A DNA stretch of 64,000 nucleotides from NCBI GenBank assembly GCA_033725935.1, contig MU867090.1, positions 1 to 64,000 of the forward strand. Direction: 5' to 3'. Numbering within the stretch: the first letter of the stretch is position 1; each line of letters opens with the position of its first letter. The notes beneath the pieces are model-generated. The model had not been told where the DNA came from and did no database searches. It was given only the letters and a program-made list of their open reading frames with translations. The stretch is from Cladorrhinum sp. PSN259. Lineage: Eukaryota > Ascomycota > Sordariomycetes > Sordariales > Podosporaceae. Below are positions 45,887 through 58,485 of the stretch, piece by piece. Position numbers and translations under genes: made by a program.

Positions 45887-48607
45887 CTACATTTTGCGTT
45901 GTAATAATTGCACGATAACGTCATGCCCTCCCGCAGCAGCATATGTTATCGGCGTCGAGCCCTCATCATCCTTTGAGTCAAGATCGACTTTGCCTGTCGC
46001 CAGCAGTAGCTTCACGGTACCCTCATGATTTCTCTGAGCGGCAAAGCTAAGTGGCGTCCGGCCACTCTTATCCTTGGAGTCAATATCAGCCTGGCCTGTA
46101 GCAAGTAACAGCTTTACAATAGCCTCGTGGCCTCCTCCAGCGGCATAGCTAAGCGTTGTCCGGCCGTGATCCGTCATCTTTGAGTTAATATCAACCTGCT
46201 CCGTAGCTAACAGTACCTTCACGATCGCCTCATGACCGTTCCAAGCAGCGGAGCAAAGCGGCGTATAGCCGTATATATCCTTCGAGTTGACATCGACCTG
46301 GTCTGTAGCCAGCAAGAGCTTTACAACTGCCTCATGGCCGTTCTTAGCAGCGTAGCTAAGCGGCGTATGACCGTCTCTGCTATCCTTCGCGTCGACATCA
46401 ACCTGGCCCGTATATAGCAACATCTTCACAATCGCTTCATGGCCGTTCCTGGCAGCGTAGCAGAGTGGCGTGTCACTCCAGCCATCCTTCGGGTCCGGGT
46501 CCCGGCTACTGAGTAGATACAGTACCGCGTCCCTCATGCCGAAATGTGCTGCTATGTGTAGGGCTGTTACCTTTTTGGGATACGGGCGAAATCTTGAATC
46601 ACCTGGACCAGTCATTATTCCCTGGATTGATGCCTGCAGCTTCGAATCACATAGGAGGAAGTCCAGAACCTCCTGGGGTAGACTGGAAGCCTCGCGAGCA
46701 TGGTGTCCCCAGTTGCGTGCAGCGTAGTTGTAAAGGGCGTTTGACCTTAGCCATTTCTCAAACTCGTCGTCGTTGGGGCAATAACCGCTCTCAAAGACAT
46801 CTAATGAGAGGTAGGTGACGCAGATTATCGCAATCTCAGCTTCCGCATTTGCGAATCACTTGCTCTTTGTTTTCTCGAAGTATTTTTGCGTTGTATAGTG
46901 TACCAGTCGGATGATGGCACTCTCCTCGTCGATTGTTACTAGTCCGGCACATACCGAGACAATATCCTCGACGTCTAGGAGATTCTCTTCGTCAAGCTCT
47001 AGTTGGCCAATCTCTACAGCGAGGGCATGCTGAAGCTCCAATATCGTTAAAGGTCTCTTTGCGCAGGTGATCCATGCTAGAACTTGCTTCGCAAGCTCTT
47101 CTTGGTCACTAAGCTGACCCTCGATACGTTCCATTGCCTCGTTGTATGCGTAATCGTACGCTTCTGAACCGGAAGGCAATCTACTTAAGGCTGCTCGAAG
47201 GGCTTTGGGCGATCTCTTTCCCGCTAGAGAATTGAGATAAAGATTTGCAAGCAGAAACCTATAGGGTCAGTAACACTCGTTTGTAAATCAGCTGGAGAGC
47301 ACATACATGCCATCGGTAGCGTTGATGATCTTGGTCATGATTTCCTCCTGTAGGGCTAGGCTGCGTCCGACAAACGATGGCAAGTGTGATAGGTTGGCTT
47401 TTACATATCCTTGCACGTCTTGTTCTTTGGCCCTTATTTCAAGCAATACACTGTTCTGAAATTTCTCCGAGATCTCTGGGATGAATCTTGACGTGGCGAA
47501 GAGGTTCGCTCCGCACCTAGCCCGGAGTTGGAAGAGCTCTGAGAGGAATTTCGTTCGGCAACTACCGGTTGTTTGGCATTCATCAAGTGCGTCGACAATG
47601 ATGAAAATCCTTGCGAATGTTGTAGCCACGGTACAGAGAGCTTGCGAGACTTCGTCCAGTGATGGTCGCATCCCCTTATTCTTGTGCTTGTCATAGAGGG
47701 ATTTTACGACGTCTGGCAGCGATGGCCGTCTTTGAGCCAGTTGCTTTAGCAGGCTCGCAATGAGGTCTTCGGCGTTCTGCTGGTCATGCTGACGGAAGTT
47801 GCAATAGATGTATGCGATGCCGATACTCTTGTCTGTTTCGAAGCGAGTCGTAAGGTCGTCAACCGCAATTGCTGTGAGGATTGTTTTCCCTGCCCCGGGA
47901 ATTCCTGGGCAGAACAGGATCTGGTTCTCGGTTTTCACCCACGTCTTGAATTGTATAGAGTCAAGGAACCACTGTCCGGTTCCAGCCTGTCGCCTTTTAA
48001 TGAAGTCGCTTTGTTGAGGGGCGTAATCGACTGGAGTAATCCAATCCAGAACTCTACTTCGCTGCTCGGCAACCTCTAGGTTCACATGGTAGTCGTGCAC
48101 CTTATCAACAACTCCGTGGATTTCTTTGACTTTGCGATGGGTGTTTGCACTAAGAGCTATTGCATCGATTGCCGCCATCTTATTCAGCGCTTCATACTGC
48201 CGATGAAGGTTCTGAACGGCTTCCCGAGTCTTCTTCGCAAGAAAGGCTCCTTTAATTCTCTCCCATGATACCCGGGGCCCATGAACTTGCTTTTTCAAAT
48301 CATCAAGTAGGTTGTCCAGTTCATGTCGACACGCTGATACCATCATCTGGGCGTCTGTGTTATGGGCTGTGGGACCAAGTTGCGAGAGAATTGTGGAGTG
48401 TCGACCGTGAAATGCATCGGCGAAGTCATTATTGAGAATCACATTCATATTTGTTTCGGACAGGACTGTCTTTAGGGATTGAAGCTCTGCTGTGAAGCTC
48501 TTGGCGTCGGCTGGCGCATCTTTCCAGTCCATCCCAAACTGGATAGCGATCTGGGTAATCTGCGTCGCGACGCCGATGATACCGATAATCCCGAATGGAT
48601 CGGCCAT
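45887..48607 (-). pseudogene. NACHT-ankyrin NLR interrupted by an in-frame TGA
   Basis: Two exons on the minus strand, 48607-47307 and 47258-45887, with a 48-nt GT-AG intron. A helical fungal N-domain (about 1-180) is followed by a NACHT domain with GIPGAGKT at 235-242 and IFIIVDALDE, then a winged-helix part ending HYTTQKYFEK. Codon 568 (46856-46858) is TGA, at a place where relatives usually have Trp. The same frame then continues for 322 codons through the rest of the arm region and seven ankyrin repeats to a stop at 45887. As read, translation ends after 567 residues without ankyrins. The repeats are unusually alike (GHEAIVKLLLATGQ-type units), the signature of fungal NLR repeats that are exchanged and diversified. 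It could be a decayed allele, a readthrough site or a base-call error; decay is favoured. Confidence 0.85.
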
Positions 48608-50076
48608 TTTCTGGACTGGGTTAAAGAGCCCAACTACTTGTCCTTGTGCAAGTTGTGCACAGTGAGTATGGTGGGGCGTTCGCGGCGGGGTCTGGTGTGA
48701 GTCGGACGGTCCAGCGTTTGCAGGACCTGAGGTATAACAAAAAAAAAAAAAAAAAAAAGCACTTGAAGCGAAGGGAGTTCTAAGATGCTCGGTAAAAATA
48801 CCTACTGCCTATAGTACTGAAGATCTGGCGGATTGCATTTCTCTCAAAATTGCTGCTTTAGTCTCTGTCCTCTTGTTGCTCAAAATCAGGTATGCTGACC
48901 ATTACCCCTCTTTTCGGATCAAATGTGAGCCGTTAGCCGCTGGCTGGCTGGGCTGCTCGCTGACAGGTCTGATGCTATGTACGTCACTCCCCGTTGGCTA
49001 TAGTAATATACGACCTCTGACATAGTGAACCACCGTCTGTGAGGACTTTCTTCACCAACACGCCTTCCAGTGCCACCCAAGCCCAAGAGGTCGCCTCTCA
49101 TCTGTTGACATTACTCGCCTTCTGCGACTCTGTCTCTACCCACTTCCGGGTACAGGCACGTCGTAACAGGCAAACGCAAGTGGTTTGCGTCTCCTAGCTA
49201 GCAAAAACAAGCTCCTTCTGTGTCACCTCAGGCGCAAGCCCCTACCTCAGGATCGCTAAGCGATTTAGAGCAAATTATTGGGCTAGGGATAAAAGGACCT
49301 ATGAGTCTTGGAATAACTAATAAAAGTATGCTCCTTATACTCTTTATCAAAGATAGAGAGTATGAAAAGCATAATATCAGGTACTCTACATAATTTCTAT
49401 CTTTGTTAATTCAGAGCGTTATCGGGCATAACCGGAGATTTGTTAAGAGTATAGAAATATATAAAACAAGGTATAAAAGACTTAAGGAAAATATAGTTTC
49501 CCAAGGGAAGAGACAAATTGAGGGTTGTTTGTAAAATGCCCTCTCCCCGCCGGTCGCTCAAAACGCGATCCTTCTCACGGGCAGGATGGGATATCGCGGA
49601 GAAATATCATATGGGCGTCAGCGGTTGAGTTTTCCTCCGACTCTGACCTCGGTGTACTTTGCCCAAATGATTCACATCTTTCACCGAGAAACCTGTTGTG
49701 GAACATTAAAAGCCCTCGTCATTGGACCGTAGAAACGCGGACAACCCAGTCTCTAGAAGCCAAGTCCTTGAACGGATGTTGATACGGGGAACTTGACTGC
49801 AGCAACGGCTGTTTGTTACTAGTGCCCTGAGCAATCATTTTGTTGTTGCTGGACCCTGAGCCGCCCTAATCCCAGGTGAGCTACGAGGTACCTAGGTACC
49901 TGACGTCTACTAGCATGCGAAGTTGGGTGCTGGATTGGTATCTTCGTTGAGGTTGATTTTCAACTGCGACATTCGCTGATCACGCAGTCGGTGACAAGCA
50001 TAGTGCCTCTGGTAAGTCCGAAGGATAAATGGATGAAGTGGTCTCTGAAACGACTCTGGCGGACTCGTCCAATGAT
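48608..50076. other. Gene-free stretch with repeat fragment
   Basis: Contains a poly(A) run at 48739-48758 and the 37-bp repeat at 49400-49436. Remaining frames have no support. Confidence 0.55.
49400..49436 (+). repeat. 37-bp copy of the 28.4-kb element end
   Basis: Identical over 37 bp to 28422-28458, including AGAGCGTTATCGGGCATAA. It is bracketed here by two TTTGTTAA words (from 49402 and about 49440). Sequence similarity stops abruptly on both sides. Confidence 0.9.
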
Positions 50077-52936
50077 TCATACAATTTGAATCGTGTATTC
50101 GCCGTCAGCCCCAACAGACTGATAAAGCCGATTGTCCAGGATCTCCGTTCTAGACTGAAAGGGCCATTTTTCACCCTTGAGGAATTCATCGGTCGCCTTG
50201 TGTTCTGAGACGGTCAGTTGGCCAATCCGTCGGTATGTGCCACGTGTGCCGGGACAGGGCAGCAGGAGAAGTCCTTGGAGCATGGGAAACTCGTAGTCCC
50301 AGCTACAGTGGTCATAGTTCATAATACGAAGAGGCATGAAAAAGACGTCGCCACTGCTTGGACGGTGCCGAGGAGGAGCAGCGCGATAAGTCTTATATTG
50401 CCAAATTGCATCTCGCTTATTGGCGAACTTCTCGTGGCTCTCTTTGGTGTCCCAGAAGATATCCACGTCTTGATGGCAAGACACCAGGAGGGCATCGCTT
50501 AGTATATCCGGTTTGGGCTGCATATTAGTGGTATCCTTGGTTATGTTGAGAACCTTGAGCGGGCCGGTGATGACGAGTGACCCCGAGGAAACTTGGCCGA
50601 ATGGCTTGTCGGTAGTGTTGCTGACCTGGACGCTCTGGATTCGAGACAGCCATTCGATCATATCCGAGTCCCTGGTGCCGGTTAGTAATTAGAATCCAGC
50701 TCGGCTGTTAACTTACCTTCCACAGAATCCACCATAAATTCCATAATACCAGCGCTCCCACTCAACACCGCCGTCCACGGAGGCCCACGACCATGATGGA
50801 CCACGTGTTCCGTCTCTCGGTGCCGCGGGTGAAGGAGATATAACCTTCCATAGCAATTGGTGCTCGAGGTCCTTCCTCCAGAGTCCAGCAAGGTACTGGC
50901 ATTTCATGACCCCACTTATCATCTGTGCCAAGCCGGCGATGGCAACGAGCTTGTCACTGCCGTAGGAGAGTTTACATTCCGTATACGCTCTGACGATATC
51001 ACACCACTTTCGGTGAATATCTTTCCTCTGTCTGTAACGAGGAGGCGTTAGCTTTGCAGGGGAAAACTCAAGTATTCGTTCTCTTATTTGGTGCGAGAGA
51101 CGGAGCTCATCAAGAAGCCCGGGCTCGAGACCAGCAAATCGTAAGGCTCGACGCCGTAGGGGAGAGATGATGTGGCCTTCAAGGTCCGACGTGGAGCAAG
51201 CATTTTACAATCGTTTTCGGACCCATTAACCGAAGCCGAATTTTCGCCAGACAAGGAGCTCGGATCCCTCCAGGCAGTCATTCTGCGGTCGAATTCCTCC
51301 TCTTCTCGGTCTATCTCATCCTGTTCGCCCTTCAACTTTCGATATATCTCCATAGCCCGTCCGCTTCTCTCGGCTCCCGTGGTTATAAAGCCCTTTGCTT
51401 TACGCTGGATAGTGCCACGGAGGAAGCCGCTCCGGAAGACTTCGCTGCAAGAGAGGTGACGGCACTCCCATGCAACCTGGTTCCTGCCGAAATGAATCGT
51501 TCTGGGGGAAAGTGCTCGTTCTTGTATAACCCATCCTCTCTTCCCAAGTGGCCCACTATCAATCTCTTCTTTCCAGGAATTGAGGTCAACCAGAAGGTAA
51601 TTCCCGGGGTTTATCGCACTGAAGGGGGTAGAGTCTTTAGCCGTTAACCCATGAGCCTTCACAACGATGTGAATAGGCTTCAAGATTGTAGGATTTCGCT
51701 CCCTGAAAAGCCCTTGAGACCCGTCTTTCGAAGCATCTGCTGCTATGTTCAAGTGGCAGCGAGAGTAGACATCACACATCATTGCCGACTCTGCTTCCCA
51801 GTCCTTTTCCGAGTCCTGTATGATGCCTGCGTGATGTTAACACAAAGACACCTGGCAGGAGTCCGGTACACTCACATAAGGAATCGATCCAAATATACCA
51901 TATGTCCAAAGCCACTGAGACACTGATAGCATCCCGAAAGACAGGCGATATTTTGTTCCAGGGAATCTCGTCACGGAATTGACCGATTTTAGATTGCTCG
52001 AGCCTGAGTGGCATGAAATCGCCCCAGCAGTGACTCAACGTTGCGTATTTGACGGAAGAATTCAGATCAGAACGAGATCTCAACCGAATAGAAATATTTC
52101 CAACGTGGTCTCTAGAGATCTCAATCAGACGTGATGGAACGAAATCCGCCCGAGACAATTGTTTGTTACACCTGGCATGTTCTTCGCACGCGTTGAGCCA
52201 TCCATTGATCTGCTCTTCGCTGTGTTCCAATCGTGTAGAACTAGGGAGGTCTACTATAAAGGATGGCATCCTGGGACGACCTGTGTCAAACCGGCGTCAG
52301 TGAACGATGCTTGGACTGATGTCGAATAATAATAAAAGCGAAAGTAGATCACATACTGATGAATGTGTCATTAAAGAGCTGAAATCCAAACCTTGCTGTC
52401 GGGGGCGCCTGAGAGAACTGCAACTTTGGGCGGAAGACAACATCCAGCACGCCGTAGAAATAGCCCTCCCGAGAGTCGAACCAAACCTCAAGTTCAAGGT
52501 AGCGGTTCTCGTAGGACTCGGGTGCCCAAAAGTTGATGAGTGCTTCGCATAGCCGACAGCTCGTGGGGTTTGCCACGTCTACTCGGAGCGTGTGGTTTCC
52601 CTGCCTGTGCTGATCGTGGCCCTCAGCAGGGAACGCATTCTGACATTCTTCACATATTATGTCGGGCTCCTGTACTCCTATTGCTTAGCCAAGGCTCGAA
52701 TGGGTCCCCCAAGTTGGCCAACTTCTACTTACAAAAATGGCGTCGGCGGGCTTGCTTGATCCCGGCGCATTGTGTTCGAGAGTGAGACTGCGCTCCAATA
52801 TCGTGGGATAGGTCTCGACGGGCGACAAGACTTCTTCATCCGCTTGGTCAGAAGATGCCTCCTCCTTGCCATCGTCGATTTCCTCCTTTTCGTCTTCCTC
52901 CGCTTGCAGATTGGACGGCGCACCGTAGCCGAACAT
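50077..52936 (-). CDS. Six-exon HET-domain protein
   Basis: Exons on the minus strand: 52936-52733, 52669-52357, 52280-51876, 51826-51102, 51027-50717 and 50671-50077; 850 aa. The N-terminus is acidic and disordered. A region with ICEEC and CRLC pairs follows (about 68-105; possibly metal-binding). The HET domain starts near 251 with YATLSHCWG, then IWIDSLCIIQD, SRCHLNIAADAS, and after it KRGWVIQERALSPRTIHF. A Glu/Asp/Arg-rich insertion precedes the conserved region DKLVAIAGLA...YLAGLW and GPSWSWASVDG. All junctions keep phase. The fourth donor (GTCTCT at 51101) is weak and was chosen because only it keeps the frame. The start is set at the first in-frame ATG; protein-like sequence continues upstream to a TGA, so the true start may differ. 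Presumed role: incompatibility or cell-death trigger. Confidence 0.82.
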
Positions 52937-55520
52937 GATTGCTTGGTACGTGTTTAGTCGGCGAGTTTCAATATCAGGAACGGGTACGACGTGAGAAGGT
53001 AACGATAGGGCGAATGTGCGTTGATCGGGATGCAGACGTTGGAAGCTGGCGACGGTTTCGAAGGCGGCCGTGAGTTGGTGGCTGTGCAGTGCCACATGAT
53101 GGAGCCTGATCTGACCGAATCTAGGCCCAGTCAGAGCTCAGCAACCTTATTGGTTGCTTCATGTCTGCAAGTTGTGCCCGGACACGGCGGCAGAGGCGGG
53201 TGCCAGGTTCGGTGAGGGCAGTTTTAGAGTAAGCAGTGGAAAACTAGAAAATGACGGTCAGATTTGTTGGCGCTGGAGTGAAGTGCTAGTCTGCTCTGTG
53301 CGAGGAGATTTAACCCTGTTATCATAAGGCTTTTGCGAAAACAGCGAGGCTTTGACCGCATCGCTAATGGCCTTTTAGCCAAAATTTTATCATTTAGCGA
53401 CTTGTTCTCAATACCTATAACGGTAAGGTTTGTTGTTGTCGGTGCCGGGTATGGTATCGATTTTCTGTGCCTTTTTTTTTTTTTTGGTTTTTTTTTTTGG
53501 TTTTTTGCGTTTGACTGAGCCATTCATCGTTATCATAAACAATCCTGCGATCTTGAAACAGGCCGACCATGACCAAGTCTCTCGATTTCTGAACGCTGTA
53601 CTATAAGATCTGGGAGTGGAGGAACCACTGCTGTTAGGACTACAGCCCGCAGACACACGAGGACAGTCTGCTTTCTCATATACGACAATGCTGGGTTGAG
53701 TTCTGCGATAACCACCCGATTATTGATCCGAAGGTCAGGATTCAAGAGCTATTTACCACATGAGGTTGGGTTCTTGGAATATAGCATGGCTGCAGCAGAA
53801 AGGTTTACTAGCAGCCATAAGAATATCTGGCAGGTTCAGGCTATGGACGAGAGCTAGGCTTTGCGGCTGCTGCAGAACAAGCTGAAGGAGGCACGCGATG
53901 AAGAGGACGGGACGGACCTCGTTTGCTCGCTGGATTATATGCTGTTAGCTATAAACCAAGCAGCGACACTGCAGAGGTTTCTTTCCTCTTATCATCCTTT
54001 GATCAATCACTTGTTTTCCACTTCACGTTTCCCACAGGTCTTTAAAACGTTGCTTGTGCCCTTTATGAAATGTCTCCGCGGACCCGCTCATGTCACGGTA
54101 GCTTTGGAGCGTCGATCCGGGGATGCCCTGAGCCCGGAGTTGAAGAAGCTCATGAACGATGCGGTCGAACGCTCCTTCCGGATTTGCTCAGACGTAATCT
54201 GCCATGTCGTGACAATTGAATTGGATGCACTTTCATCACGTCGAAGATCCCCTGCACCTCTGCCACCTGTGCAAGGTCTCTCTCTCATCGCGTCACTCAT
54301 CCAGAACTCGTCGACGTACCCCCGTGCCGTCAGGTACATGTAGTGTTCAAGTCCAAAGACGGAAATGGAATTTAGTGTAATTTGAATTCCTTTCTTACTT
54401 ACATGTATTGTGGGAATAATACTTTAACATTGCGCGGGAGACCTCTATGAGAACAATGAGCGAACAAGACTGGGTTGCGGCTCGGTAGTTCCTGGGAGTA
54501 TTTGGGGAGGAAACACGGGACAATCAGGTCGTCCGCTAGGATCTAGTCGACGCTGTGGATAGTAGGGCTTAGAAGCTAGCCCTCATCTCTTCATCATCGA
54601 TGCCATGCCATATTGAAGCATAGCTCCTGAAACCCGTGCGCTCCTGAAGCATTCTGTAATGCCGGCAACTCGCTTGCGTGACGCTGCACTTTCGAGAACC
54701 GCACATCCAAAGCCATTCAGGCAAAATGATACGACCGTCTCCAATTGGGTCCGGAAATAATAGTAAGCAGTGTACCCCGGATCCGTCAGGGCCTTTGAAA
54801 GATCAGGGAATGCCATGCAAGCAACATCGAGATCAGCTTGGCGATGGGTTAGCCGGTTGAAGCCCGCCTTGGAATGCTTGTTTACACCACCCTGGATACG
54901 AGATATTTCAACGGCTTTTTCTGCCTTGCCAAGATCATTCGCCTCGGTGCCCGGTGGATGCGCTGGCAAGTGATGAATGGATTTCGACCGACATTAAGCG
55001 AACAGCCTCAGGAGGAACCAAGTGAATTGGGCGAATCGGGCGCAGCAAATCATGGGACACAGTTCAAGATTATTCACACTTGGCGATTCTTGATTTCACA
55101 CCGACGAGTCCCCTTCCGCCTTCCACTGTCTTTTGCGCCCTCTCGACCTTTCACCGCAAGATGGTTCGGCCAGCGCATCACGGTCTTGTCCACTCATGCT
55201 GCTAGTCTCGGACGGTCTCCGTATTTGCATGCAACATCACCAACCAGAACGTGGGCGGTGGGCACTGAGCAAGAAGATCACCCCCATGTTTTGCCCCCTT
55301 TTTACCGCTTCAGGTCTAGCGTGTTGAATTTACGTGCACGCATCCTGGAATGGATCACGGGGGGAGTGTGGAGAGCGTCATCGCAAGCACTCAGCGATTG
55401 GTTAGAAATTTCGGATTGCATCAATTCATCCAGCCACCCTTTCCGTTTGCTCATTTCTTCTTACACCCCCGTGGATCCTGCGTCGGAATTATCATCAACA
55501 CAAACACTTTTCCATCTGCA
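52937..55520. other. Mostly gene-free; one unsupported frame
   Basis: A + frame at about 53861-54343 opens with TTG and reads as a helical protein (stretches such as LVPFMKCLRGPAHVTVALE). It has no ATG start and no match I recognise, so it may be a gene fragment. Other frames near 54583-54969 are equally unsupported. T-rich tracts lie near 53468-53505. Confidence 0.45.
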
Positions 55521-57657
55521 ATGGATAATTTGAGAAGGAACGATTCTGTTGGATCGAACTCGACAACAACTGGACGCGCCGGTCGCTCAGACATGTTTGT
55601 ATTTGATGCCGATTCTCTGCAGCACGAGGTCTTGGTGCAAGGTGACGGGCAGGCATCGCCGCTTGCCTACCATGAGTATGCTGCCTTTATAAAACGGATC
55701 GGCCCGGGATCCTTTGGCGGCGCGGCGTTCTCGGCGAACGGGGAGCTGGGCCACAAGATGCTGTCAGAGGACGGGGCAGGGGACAGACTATTCAACCTTG
55801 CATTGAGAGAGGGCTATGCTGTGAACAGGGAGGTATGTTGTTGGCCTTGGTATTCGGATCTGACGCCACGTATTGACTGAGCCACCGTTGTGGTATAGGG
55901 ACAATTTGAGAAACAAAAAGGCACTTATGATGCGAGCCTGCGAGGTCGGGTTCGTCAAGTGTGAGTACATCTCAATGCTTCTTTCTTGGATGAATATCGC
56001 TGACGCCAGCATAGAATCTGCCGCCGAAGAGTCAATTTCAATTCCGACGAGGATGGTTCTCTCGATGGACTCGACATGAAAGTCGAGGACTATGACGCGC
56101 TCAGGCTGCATCCCTCAACTCTTCAGTACATCAGGCGCATCACCACCGAGTCCATGTTTTGGGACCGAAGGCACGAGAAGCTCAGTCTTCTTCTCTGTTT
56201 TTCTTCAGATCCGCGCCCACCTTACGATTTCATTTCATTCACTTATGACCTTTCCACCCGAACTGCGACGATGCTGATTCGGGATTCTTACGACCCCAAG
56301 TATCATGATTTGGATGAGCTTGAGCAGTACGGCCAGCGCATGGAAGCGTGCCGAAGCCAGTGGGCTCATCCGCTAGTCACCCCAGTTACCATGCTTCAGG
56401 TTCAGTTTGCCCTCAGTGAGCGCGCAATGGCTGAGAACGCCAAGGAGGTAGCCACTCTCGAACAGGATGTCGAGAGGATGGCGGGCTTTGACATCATGGA
56501 CACGAAACCTGTGAAGGGACGGCCGAGTATTTCCACGGGTGGAACTGGCCAAACATTTGTCATTCCCAAGAGGCCAACAGAACTCATGAAGAACGCTCAC
56601 GAAGCCTTCAAACGGTCGGTCAAGTTCTTGGATACCATCAGCTGGATGGAACGAGCGGTCAAGATCCTCCTGCAGGCCGGGGATGCCCTTGACGAGGTAA
56701 GATGCGATAGTGATGGCGACGACCCAGCCCCGTTCATGGGAGGAGGGCGTGTGGCCACTGGGTTTGTGCGGGCCCGCATCTTGGAGGATCCAATGTCTGC
56801 ACACTGGCACGAGATTAGGCAGTACCTTGAGAGCTTGCAGCAGCTCTGCATGAGTCTTGAAACTGACAGGGCCATGTTGGAGCTGCGATGTAAGTCGCAG
56901 ATTGATATTGTGAGTCTTGTTTTCACCTTTCTGTTCAGAAGCACTAGCATCCCTAACCTTTTCCCAGATCTTTGCGAAAATGGCACAAGAGGACAATATA
57001 CTCACCGCCCGCATGGCGGTCACATCAACCCGCGACTCTTCTTCCCTCAAAGCCCTCGCCGTCATTACCGCCCTTTTTATGCCCGGTGATTTCATGGCCT
57101 CCATCTTTGGCATGTCGATGTGGGAATCATGGGACGGCCAAGACCCGAGTCACAAGACGGCCCTGCCGCCAAGATTCTGGCTGTACTTTCAGGTGTCAAT
57201 ACCCCTCACAATCATTATTCTCGTCTTGTGGCGAGCTTGGTGGGTATCTCAGGACAGGTTCTTCCGGCAGCACCTGTCCAAGGAACTGAGCGAAGAGCGG
57301 TACTGGACCGAAGATCGTCGCCCGAGAAAGCTGGAACATTCCTTCATACACGATTTCTTCATGTTGTCGGCCAGGAAGGATGAGATTAGGAGCGACTTTA
57401 GTACATTTCGGACTCCGACTGAGCTTCCTTATTCGTTGGCGTCGGCTGCTGCCACCAAGACGGCTCTCTCGAGGGAAGGGTCGATAATAGAAGGGAAGGG
57501 GAGGACTACTCCGCGCCACATACCGCCGCCGCCGATGTCGGCTGGTGCCGCGTCGAAGATTAGACAGATTGCGTTTCTAGCGACTGATCCGAGAAAGGAG
57601 GGGGGTAGTAGAGCTGGGAGCAGGAGGAGTACGTTTAAGGGAGACAATGTTGTGTAA
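55521..57657 (+). CDS. CorA-like membrane protein with altered GMN signature
   Basis: Four exons: 55521-55832, 55899-55960, 56015-56909 and 56968-57657; GT-AG introns of 54-66 nt; 652 aa. The long N-terminal cytosolic part resembles fungal CorA-like proteins (ESMFWDRRHEKLSLLLCF, then a helical stalk around 260-430 with alternating charged residues). Two helices near the C-terminus follow, about 449-470 and 491-514. In CorA Mg2+ channels the loop after the first helix is GMN; here it reads FGMSMW (Gly471-Met472-Ser473), so the selectivity Asn is replaced by Ser. Such variants are common among fungal CorA-like proteins and their transport activity is unproven. The C-terminal tail is long, basic and Ser/Pro-rich. 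Probably an ion channel relative of plasma or organelle membrane; the ion is not assignable. Confidence 0.83.
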
Positions 57658-58485
57658 TTGCGTGGAGGACGGGGTATTAGTAATTATTGACGACGCTCAT
57701 GACGGGATGATTGAATTAGAGCGAGCTCATTGCTGGATCAAGCAATTCCAGTCGAGACGCTTGAAGCTGGGCGTTATTGGGTTGGTGCAATTTGCAGCTT
57801 TGCGGAGAGAATTCATTCTCGGATGGTTGCAACTTGGATTCAGGTCAGCATCCAATTATATAATGACATCAGTGACCTACCACCTACCACCTGACTAGAC
57901 TAAGGCGCAGACCAACATGTCCACACCTTGAAGTGCAGGTTTCACTGTGCGTATAAACCAGGCGACCTCTCAAGTGCCATTGCCAGGCCCCACCTTTTCC
58001 TGCCTTTCTCTTCCGCACCACAACACCAATACACAGTATTGCAGCCAAGTCCTTCGTTGCCTCCAATGGGCGTGCATCGGACATCAACATCACCGGCACC
58101 AACACCAAAACTCAAATGAGATGGTCTAAACCAAGAGGTGGATACTAAAGTCGGTACGGCGTATGATGCGGCAGGCCTGACGTGTTTCGGAGAAGGTTGA
58201 CTCGGAAAATCAACTTGCACATTTCACAGTCAAAGAAAATAATCAGATGATAACAAATGATCGGAGGCACATTGTCCTTGTGGCGTCTTGCTTTGTGAAA
58301 TGCCTCGCCCTTTGTTGCCCACAAGACTGAACAAGTGATAGGCTGACAATGGGATGAAGCATTTGTTTAGACAAGTCACAAAGACCACCCGCTGCAATTT
58401 AAATCCTCGAGATTCCCCACATTCGGCTCTTACCCTCAACCTTGCCGAGTACCCATCTCCAAACACTGACCAGTACTAACCAAAA
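57658..58485. other. Intergenic, no gene seen
   Basis: Between a + gene and the next + gene. Only short frames; no splice or motif support. Confidence 0.55.
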
